Below, one piece after another: positions 28,829-34,731 of a DNA stretch of 34,731 nucleotides. The stretch is from Ferruginibacter sp. (GTDB lineage: Bacteria > Bacteroidota > Bacteroidia > Chitinophagales > Chitinophagaceae), in assembly GCA_017988335.1 (NCBI GenBank), contig JAGNRZ010000010.1, positions 1 to 34,731 on the forward strand. Direction: 5' to 3'. The position numbers and the translations under genes were made by a program. A model generated the notes under the pieces. It searched no databases. It was not told the origin of the DNA and saw only the letters and a program-made list of their open reading frames with translations. How positions within the stretch are numbered: the first letter of the stretch is position 1; every line of letters begins with the position of its first letter.

Positions 28829-30415
28829 ATGAAGTATATAAACGAAATAAACAAGCGTAAAACATTTGCCATTATCAGTCACCCCGATGCTGGTAAAACC
28901 ACATTAACTGAAAAGTTTTTGTTGTTTGGTGGTGCTATACAAACGGCGGGTGCTGTAAAAAGCAACAAAATAAAAAAGCATGCCACCAGTGATTTTATGG
29001 AAATAGAACGCCAACGTGGTATTAGTGTGGCCACTAGTGTAATGAGCTTTGAATATAATGGGCATTTAATAAACTTATTAGATACACCGGGGCATAAAGA
29101 TTTTGCAGAAGATACTTACAGAACCTTAACAGCAGTAGATAGTGTTATTTTAGTTATTGATAGTGTGAATGGGGTAGAGGCTCAAACCAGAAGATTGATG
29201 GAAGTTATTGCCATGCGTAAAACGCCAGTAATTGTGTTTATAAATAAAATGGATAGAGATGGTAAGAATAGATTTGATTTGTTAGAAGAAATAGAGAAAG
29301 AATTAAAAATAAATTTGCATCCGAGTACATGGCCAATAAATAGTGGTAAAGATTTTAAAGGGGTGTATGATTTGCATGAAAAAAGTTTGGTGCTATTTAC
29401 TGCAGGTACAAAAGCTAATGATGAAGATGTAGTAGAGATCAATGATTTGAGCAACGAAATTTTGGATAAAAAAATCGGCGATAGCGATGCTAAAACATTA
29501 AGAGAAGATGTAGAATTAATTGATGGTGTGTATGGCCAATTAAATGTAGATGATTACCTAAGTGGCGAAACTGCTCCTGTATTTTTTGGGAGTGCAGTAA
29601 ATAATTTTGGTGTAAAAGAAATGTTAGATACGTTTGTACGTATAGCCCCAACGCCAAGGGCAAGACAAACTACATTAAGAGATGTAAAGCCGGAAGAAGA
29701 AAAATTTAGCGGCTTTATTTTTAAAATACATGCCAATCTTGACCCTAAGCATAGAGATAGAATTGCTTTTTTAAGAGTATGCAGTGGTAGGTTTGAACGC
29801 AATACTTATTATAACCATGTACGGCTTGAAAGAGATTTTAGGTTTAGCAATCCTTATAGTTTTTTAGCTAGGCAAAAAGAAGTAATTGAAGATGCTTACC
29901 CAGGTGATGTTGTGGGTTTGTATGATGCTGGTAATTTTAAAATAGGTGATACATTAACAGAAGGAGAAGATTTTTATTTTACAGGAATACCCTCATTTTC
30001 GCCAGAAATTTTTAGGGAGGTGGTGAATAAAGACCCCATGAAAACAAAGCAACTTGAAAAAGGCTTGATACAATTAACTGACGAGGGTGTAGCACAATTA
30101 TTTACTCAGTTTGGAGGAACAAAAAAAATAATTGGTTGTGTAGGTGATTTACAATTTGAGGTAATTCAATACCGATTATTGCAGGAATATGGTGCTAGTG
30201 TACAAATGAATAGTTTACCATTTTACAAAGCTTGCTGGATAACAAGTGAAGATGATAAAAAGCTACAAGACTTTATACGCTTTAAACAAGCCAACATTGC
30301 CGAAGATAAAGATGGGCATTTAGTTTATTTAGCACAAAGTGAGTGGTTTTTAAATACTGAAATTCAAAACAACCCAGATATTAAATTTCATTTTACGAGT
30401 GAGGTACATAAATAA
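28829..30415 (+). CDS. prfC: Peptide chain release factor 3 (RF3 GTPase)
   Basis: This 528-residue translational GTPase recycles RF1/RF2 from the ribosome. G1 is SHPDAGKTT (17-25). The RF3 switch region is [20 protein letters not shown]3 is [16 protein letters not shown] and G4 is NKMDRD. Domain II and the RF3-specific domain III ([16 protein letters not shown]) follow. The sequence [14 protein letters not shown] distinguishes it from EF-G. Full length for the family. It has its own promoter and a leader hairpin. Confidence 0.96.
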   Translation: MKYINEINKRKTFAIISHPDAGKTTLTEKFLLFGGAIQTAGAVKSNKIKKHATSDFMEIERQRGISVATSVMSFEYNGHLINLLDTPGHKDFAEDTYRTLTAVDSVILVIDSVNGVEAQTRRLMEVIAMRKTPVIVFINKMDRDGKNRFDLLEEIEKELKINLHPSTWPINSGKDFKGVYDLHEKSLVLFTAGTKANDEDVVEINDLSNEILDKKIGDSDAKTLREDVELIDGVYGQLNVDDYLSGETAPVFFGSAVNNFGVKEMLDTFVRIAPTPRARQTTLRDVKPEEEKFSGFIFKIHANLDPKHRDRIAFLRVCSGRFERNTYYNHVRLERDFRFSNPYSFLARQKEVIEDAYPGDVVGLYDAGNFKIGDTLTEGEDFYFTGIPSFSPEIFREVVNKDPMKTKQLEKGLIQLTDEGVAQLFTQFGGTKKIIGCVGDLQFEVIQYRLLQEYGASVQMNSLPFYKACWITSEDDKKLQDFIRFKQANIAEDKDGHLVYLAQSEWFLNTEIQNNPDIKFHFTSEVHK

Positions 30416-30462
30416 GAAAAAAGTTGTAAATTGTTTTTATGTATAGGTTAAATAAAACTGTA

Positions 30463-30639
30463 ATGAAAATGCAAAGCTTTAAGGAAGCTGATATGAGTAA
30501 TGTTTTTTTACCAGACGAGCCACTTGGCGAAAGACTAAACCAAGGTTGGTATTTATCTGCAATGGCACATGGAATTAATCCTTACAACCCACCAAAAATG
30601 CAAAAGCACATTATCAATATTAGAAAACATAAAAAATAA
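30463..30639 (+). CDS. Small protein paired with a nucleotidyltransferase
   Basis: This short protein contains MQSFKEADMSNVFLPDEPLG, then a WYLSAMAHGINPYN segment and a basic tail. Possible starts are 30439, 30463 (used here, 58 residues) and 30469. No family is recognised with certainty. It overlaps the next gene by one base (TAATG), so the two are translationally coupled. It may be the partner or antitoxin half of a nucleotidyltransferase module. That is a context inference. Confidence 0.6.
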   Translation: MKMQSFKEADMSNVFLPDEPLGERLNQGWYLSAMAHGINPYNPPKMQKHIINIRKHKK

Positions 30640-31094
30640 TGCCAAATATTTTTAATGACGATTTTAGAGATTTTATTAAGATCCTTAACAAATATGATGT
30701 TGAATATATTTTAGTTGGCGGATATGCCGTAATTCTTAATGGATATAGAAGGTCTACAGGTGATATGGATATTTGGGTAAATGTAACAGAAGAAAATTAT
30801 AAAAAACTTTTCAAAACTTTTTTAGAGTTTGGGTTGCATACAACAGACTTTACTAAAAAAAATTTTTTAGAAAATAAGGAAATGGATGTGTTTTCATATG
30901 GTATGCCACCTGTTTGTATAGAAATATTAAAAAGTGTAAAAGGAGTTGAATTTAATTCGGCTTATACGATTAGCAAAGTATATGAAGAAGATGATTTGCC
31001 AATCCGGTTTATTCATTTAAATAGCTTGCTTGATGCAAAAAAAGCTGCTGGTAGACACAAAGACTTAGATGATATTGAAAAACTTACACAGTAG
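30639..31094 (+). CDS. MNT-type nucleotidyltransferase (DUF6036/AbiEii-like)
   Basis: This 151-residue protein has the minimal nucleotidyltransferase core: VGGYAVILNGYRRSTGDMDIWV (GG motif plus D-x-D at about 45-47). A third acidic region lies in EMDVF, and the helical tail LLDAKKAAGRHKDLDDIEKL is typical of these stand-alone transferases. Relatives act in toxin-antitoxin and phage-defence pairs by adding nucleotides to RNA or protein, but none of that is shown here. Its 3' end overlaps the convergent DoxX gene by 11 bp. Confidence 0.8.
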   Translation: MPNIFNDDFRDFIKILNKYDVEYILVGGYAVILNGYRRSTGDMDIWVNVTEENYKKLFKTFLEFGLHTTDFTKKNFLENKEMDVFSYGMPPVCIEILKSVKGVEFNSAYTISKVYEEDDLPIRFIHLNSLLDAKKAAGRHKDLDDIEKLTQ

Positions 31095-31470
31095 ACTTTT
31101 TCTTCAACTCAAAAATTATACTTGTCAATACTATTATCAATAAAAAATTATACTCAACTCCATTAGTACCGCCACCCACTACAAACCATCCATTAGGAAG
31201 GTGAACCATAAATACTCCTGCAACTAAAATGGCTATTGTTACAAGACTAGCAGGGATAATCCATTTATTAATTATTAGTAAAATAGCTGCCACTACATGT
31301 GATAATTTTATTGCCCATGCTAAGTATAATCCTACAGGAGCAAATCCAATTTCATTTAAGTATAAATTACCAAAATCGTTTACGCCATTGTTAAACATAC
31401 CAGGGATACTGTGTATTAGTAAAATAATAGCCACAGCGTATCTTAATAGTAGATGGCTAATTTTATTCAT
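31084..31470 (-). CDS. DoxX family-like small membrane protein
   Basis: This 128-residue protein has four predicted membrane helices: LLLRYAVAIILLIHSIPG, LYLAWAIKLSHVVAAILLIIN, IIPASLVTIAILVAGVFMVH and YNFLLIIVLTSIIFEL. The HLPNGWFVVGGGTNGVEYNFLL loop is typical of DoxX. Function is uncertain; some family members are linked to redox or thiosulfate metabolism. It is 50 bp after the LamG gene on the same strand. Confidence 0.8.
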   Translation of the reverse strand: MNKISHLLLRYAVAIILLIHSIPGMFNNGVNDFGNLYLNEIGFAPVGLYLAWAIKLSHVVAAILLIINKWIIPASLVTIAILVAGVFMVHLPNGWFVVGGGTNGVEYNFLLIIVLTSIIFELKKKSTV

Positions 31471-31520
31471 ATCCTTTTGTTTATTGAAAGATGCTGTAAT
31501 TGTTGATTTTACATAGTGTA

Positions 31521-32663
31521 TTATTCTTTAAGTTTAAAACTAATTACACCGTTACTAGTTTTGCTACTGCTAATATTTAGCTCATGCCTTTTTTTGCCAT
31601 CATAAATTACCATTAGGGCTGTGTTAGGCGGTATGCTACCTAAATTTTCGGCATACATTATTAGTTGATTATTTTCGGCATCTTTACTTACTTTAATTGA
31701 AAATGTAATACCCTTGTCGGTTAAAAGCTGGTGTGTAGTCAATATTTGATTTTGATAAATTAAAGTAACACTATCGCCATCAACAATGCCATTATCATAA
31801 AGCGTTACAGTAATAGAATCGTTTTCTACTTCTACTTGGTTTAAAATTTTATTTTCTCTTTTTTCAAGTATAATGGGCTTAGCATCAACTTTGGCAATAA
31901 GAGTATCAGGCTTTTTAGGCTCTACTTTTTTATCTGCGTAGCAAAGTAATTTTATTTCTTGAGTAGATAATGCTCTGTTGTAAATTCTCACATCATCCAC
32001 ATCGGCATGTAACCAAAATGGAAACATAGCATCATCCATTTTGCCAATAAATAAATCTTCGTTATTAGTAAATATCTCTTTAAAGGCAACAGCATATTTT
32101 AATTCGCAGTCCACATATAATTTTGCAGTATCGCCGTCATTTATATAAACCAAATTATACCATGTATTTTTTTTAATAAATGGTGAATAGGCTTGTAATC
32201 CAGTGCCAGTACCTCTAAAGTTCATATGCAAACTATCTTTTAGCCAATCACCACTACAGCCATTCCCTTGGGTGTATAAGGCATCATCAAAACGCAAAGC
32301 GTACGTACCATCTAAGTAATTGCCACTGCCTTTAGTAAGAATTTGGCTAGCATGGCATATATCATAATAAAAACCTGTAGGCCTTACCCACACACTTAAC
32401 GAAATTTTATTTTTTGAATTTAGTGATGGCGAATTTTTTACTCTTATATAACTATTTACACCGTTAAAATGGTAAGCACTATTAGTGTTTCCTAATCTAT
32501 CTGCAGTTAATGTTACATTGTTAAAAACAGGATTGTTGTTATTGCCACTTTCGTCCATAGCATTACCATTGAAAGGGTAGTATGCCATTAAACCTTGGGA
32601 AAGATTGGTTTGTGCGGTGCAAATTTTAGTAATCAGTAAAAAAAGAAAAAATAATTTTTTCAT
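31521..32663 (-). CDS. Secreted LamG / concanavalin A-like domain protein
   Basis: This 380-residue protein has a signal peptide (about 1-18, ending CTAQ). A LamG-type jelly-roll domain runs from about 25 to 240: GLMAYYPFNGNAMDESGNNN, AYHFNGVNSYIRV, ISLSVWVRPTG, and the typical last strand DDVRIYNRALSTQEI. The C-terminal region (about 255-380) is a beta-rich module with VTLYDNGIVDGDSVTL and ends LKLKE with no T9SS tail. Carbohydrate or protein binding at the cell surface is likely. It lies 15 bp after purB. Confidence 0.85.
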   Translation of the reverse strand: MKKLFFLFLLITKICTAQTNLSQGLMAYYPFNGNAMDESGNNNNPVFNNVTLTADRLGNTNSAYHFNGVNSYIRVKNSPSLNSKNKISLSVWVRPTGFYYDICHASQILTKGSGNYLDGTYALRFDDALYTQGNGCSGDWLKDSLHMNFRGTGTGLQAYSPFIKKNTWYNLVYINDGDTAKLYVDCELKYAVAFKEIFTNNEDLFIGKMDDAMFPFWLHADVDDVRIYNRALSTQEIKLLCYADKKVEPKKPDTLIAKVDAKPIILEKRENKILNQVEVENDSITVTLYDNGIVDGDSVTLIYQNQILTTHQLLTDKGITFSIKVSKDAENNQLIMYAENLGSIPPNTALMVIYDGKKRHELNISSSKTSNGVISFKLKE

Positions 32664-32678
32664 ATTGTAAAGATGATA

Positions 32679-34013
32679 TTATACTCCAGTATAATTATGT
32701 GGCGTTATTGCCTTTAATTCTTTTTTAACACTTGCGTTTACCTTTAATGTATTTATAAAAGCATGTATTGTTTTCTTATCAATTGCAGCCTTACCTCTTG
32801 TTAACTCTTTTAGGGCTTCGTAAGGCGATGGATAATTTTCTCTACGCAAAATTGTTTGAATGGCTTCTGCCACTACAGCCCAATTATTTTCTAAGTCAGC
32901 TTTTAGTTTTGGTTCATTTAATACCAATTTATTCAACCCTTTTTCAATAGATTTTATAGATAGAATAGTGTGAGCCATAGGCACTCCAATATTTCTTAAT
33001 ACGGTACTATCGGTTAAATCTCTTTGCAAACGGCTTAAAGGTAACTTAGCTGAAAGATGCTCTAGTATTGCATTTGCAATGCCTAAATTACCTTCTCCAT
33101 TTTCAAAATCGATAGGGTTTACTTTATGTGGCATAGCACTTGAGCCTACTTCGCCTTTCTTTGTTTTTTGCTTAAAATAATCCATGCTTACATAAGTCCA
33201 AATATCTCTACACAAATCAATAAAAATGTTATTTATTCTTTTTATAGCATCAAAATGTGCCGCTAAAGTATCGTAATGTTCTATTTGTGTAGTGTATTGC
33301 TGGCGTTGTAAACCTAATTTTTCTTCTACAAATGTATTGCCAAACTTTATCCAATCTGTTTTTGAAAATGCTACATAATGTGCATTAAAATTACCAGTAG
33401 CCCCACCAAACTTTGCAGTAAAAGGTATGTAGCTAAATAATTGAATTTGATTTTCTAACCTTTCTACAAACACCATTATTTCTTTACCCAACTTTGTAGG
33501 CGATGCTGCCTGCCCATGAGTACGGGCAAGCAATGGAATATGCCACCATTGTTTAGCTAATTGTAGTAATTGATGTTGTAAATTTATTATAGCAGGCAAA
33601 TATTCAAGCTCAATACTATTTTTCCAAAGTAAGGGAATAGCTGTGTTATTAATATCCTGACTGGTTAAGCCAAAATGTACCCACTCCTTTAAATGACTAG
33701 CGTTGCAATTATCTAATGCTTCTTTTAAAAAATATTCTACTGCTTTTACATCATGGTTGGTAATAGCTTCTGTAGCTTTAATTTTTTCGGCGTCTTGTAA
33801 ACTAAAATTATTTACAACTTCTTGTAAGTAATTTTTTGTTTTTACATCTAATTTAAAAAAACGCTTTTCTGCCAAAAACAAAAAGTACTCTACTTCTACA
33901 ATCACTCTATATTTTATCAAAGCAAATTCGCTATAATATTCATCTAAATGATGTAGTTGTTTTCTATATCTTCCGTCAATAGGTGAAATGGCAGTTAATT
34001 GGGCTAAATCCAT
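32679..34013 (-). CDS. purB: Adenylosuccinate lyase
   Basis: PurB catalyses two fumarate-releasing steps of purine synthesis, SAICAR to AICAR and adenylosuccinate to AMP. The 444-residue protein carries the fumarase/aspartase superfamily signature GSSAMPHKVNPIDFENGEGN, the active-site TSQDINNTA and ARTHGQAASPTKLGKE. The N-terminus ISPIDGRYRKQLHHLDEYYSE is typical of the bacterial PurB subtype. It has its own promoter divergent from mqnA. Confidence 0.96.
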   Translation of the reverse strand: MDLAQLTAISPIDGRYRKQLHHLDEYYSEFALIKYRVIVEVEYFLFLAEKRFFKLDVKTKNYLQEVVNNFSLQDAEKIKATEAITNHDVKAVEYFLKEALDNCNASHLKEWVHFGLTSQDINNTAIPLLWKNSIELEYLPAIINLQHQLLQLAKQWWHIPLLARTHGQAASPTKLGKEIMVFVERLENQIQLFSYIPFTAKFGGATGNFNAHYVAFSKTDWIKFGNTFVEEKLGLQRQQYTTQIEHYDTLAAHFDAIKRINNIFIDLCRDIWTYVSMDYFKQKTKKGEVGSSAMPHKVNPIDFENGEGNLGIANAILEHLSAKLPLSRLQRDLTDSTVLRNIGVPMAHTILSIKSIEKGLNKLVLNEPKLKADLENNWAVVAEAIQTILRRENYPSPYEALKELTRGKAAIDKKTIHAFINTLKVNASVKKELKAITPHNYTGV

Positions 34014-34022
34014 GATGTGTTG

Positions 34023-34030
34023 TAAATTTG
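34023..34030 (+). promoter_or_regulatory. -7 box of mqnA
   Basis: TAAATTTG ends 17 nt before the TTG start of mqnA. A TTG at 33999-34001 is 21 bp upstream. The box is directly beside the opposite-strand purB box. Confidence 0.5.
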
Positions 34031-34033
34031 CTA

Positions 34034-34041
34034 CAAAAATA
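34034..34041 (-). promoter_or_regulatory. -7 box of purB
   Basis: TATTTTTG on the minus strand ends 20 nt before the purB ATG. With the mqnA box at 34023-34030 it makes two divergent promoters whose -7 regions are 3 bp apart, so both cannot hold polymerase at once. Confidence 0.5.
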
Positions 34042-34047
34042 CGCTAA

Positions 34048-34731
34048 TTGACACATAAGATAAAAGTAGGGGTGGTAAACTATTTAAATACTAAGCCACT
34101 TATATATGGGTTTGAACAAGGGATGATGAAAGAGGAGGTAGAATTAATTTTAGATTATCCTGCAGCCATTGCTGAAAAATTATTAAATAATGAAATTGAT
34201 ATTGGCCTAGTACCCGTAGCTATTTTGCCAAACTTGCATCCGCATTACATAGTAGGGGAGTACGGTATTGCCTGTAATGGTGAAGTAGCAAGTGTGTGTT
34301 TATTTAGTAAAGTGCCATTACAAGAAGTTGATACTATATTATTAGATTATCAGAGCCGAACATCGGTACAGTTATTGCAAATTTTGCTAAAAGAATATTG
34401 GAAAATTTCGCCAAAATTAGTAGCGGCCTATCCTAATTACGAAAAAGATATTAAAGAAAATGTAGCAGGCTTAGTAATAGGTGATAGAGCATTTAAGCAG
34501 CACTTACTATCAAAATATAGTTACGATTTAGGACAAGCTTGGAAAGATATGACTGGATTGCCTTTTGTATTTGCCGCATGGCTAAGTACAAAAAAAATGA
34601 GTGATGATTTTATTAAACAGTTTAATGCAGCTAATGCAATAGGCTTCAATTATATTGATGAAATTGCAAAAGCAAACAGCATTACGGAATATGACTTAGC
34701 TAGGTATTATAAAAAGAATGTTGACTATAAA
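34048..34731 (+). CDS. mqnA: Chorismate dehydratase MqnA-like, menaquinone (futalosine) pathway (3' part outside window)
   Basis: The visible 228 residues begin with TTG: (M)THKIKVGVVNYLNTKPLIYG. An in-frame TAA directly precedes the TTG and no ATG is near. The family markers are GVVNYLNTKPLIYGF, then NEIDIGLVPVAILP, LDYQSRTSVQLLQILL and the DLGQAWKDMTGLPFVFAAW block. MqnA converts chorismate to 3-enolpyruvyl-benzoate, the first step of the futalosine route, so the host probably makes menaquinone this way. It runs off the right window edge. Confidence 0.9.
   Translation, partial: MTHKIKVGVVNYLNTKPLIYGFEQGMMKEEVELILDYPAAIAEKLLNNEIDIGLVPVAILPNLHPHYIVGEYGIACNGEVASVCLFSKVPLQEVDTILLDYQSRTSVQLLQILLKEYWKISPKLVAAYPNYEKDIKENVAGLVIGDRAFKQHLLSKYSYDLGQAWKDMTGLPFVFAAWLSTKKMSDDFIKQFNAANAIGFNYIDEIAKANSITEYDLARYYKKNVDYK

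Overview
The window is a chromosomal stretch from a low-GC member of the Bacteroidota, most likely a Chitinophagaceae/Chitinophagales bacterium. The evidence is a Bacteroidota-type -7 promoter box (TAnnTTTG) at many genes, a GldM-like lipoprotein, a protein with a type IX secretion sorting tail and the Cys-rich N-terminus common in Chitinophagaceae, an S46 dipeptidyl-peptidase, a YtxJ bacilliredoxin-like protein, DUF5683 beside parB, and few recognisable Shine-Dalgarno sites. Almost everything is housekeeping. No gene-free stretch exceeds about 300 bases.

Layout. 1-3022 (minus): dapB, a TPR sensor histidine kinase and a NarL/LuxR response regulator cut by the window edge, nearly abutting. 3170-6304 (minus): a metal-dependent hydrolase, parA, parB and a DUF5683 membrane protein, probably read from one promoter. 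6408-8347 (plus): an FMN reductase, a heptamer repeat array and a membrane metallophosphoesterase. 8492-9971: two divergent lipoproteins, one GldM-like. 9974-13322 (minus): a membrane protein with aat, and an S46 peptidase with a DPP11-type specificity residue. 13509-14257: the tmRNA gene ssrA with a small element in its 3' end. 14320-14769 (minus): ytxJ and a 37-residue lipoprotein. 14925-18560 (plus): a DEDDh exonuclease, a polyprenol-phosphate mannosyltransferase and a multidomain surface-type protein. 18630-25427: xerD, YkgJ, yraN, DUF6580, rnhA, an acyl-CoA carboxylase beta subunit, tRNA-Leu(CAA), hscB and an AlaDH/saccharopine-dehydrogenase-like enzyme. 25478-28691 (minus): trmN6, tsaD and a MacB-type permease. 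28829-31094 (plus): prfC and a small gene plus nucleotidyltransferase pair. 31084-34013 (minus): a DoxX protein, a LamG protein and purB. The window ends inside mqnA (futalosine menaquinone pathway).

The most unusual structure is at ssrA. A 346-bp segment encoding only a 78-residue GIY-YIG nuclease is bounded by imperfect terminal inverted repeats, which abut a 20-bp exact direct repeat of the tmRNA 3' end. Each end can also fold as a REP-like palindrome. This looks like a minimal mobile element without a transposase or integrase, with the GIY-YIG protein as the only candidate mover.

Two genome-style signals also stand out. Six genes have a perfect TAnnTTTG box only 3-4 nt before the ATG, which predicts leaderless mRNAs. 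Many intergenic gaps are filled with degenerate arrays phased at 7 or 8 bp, often as inverted pairs that would form long hairpins.
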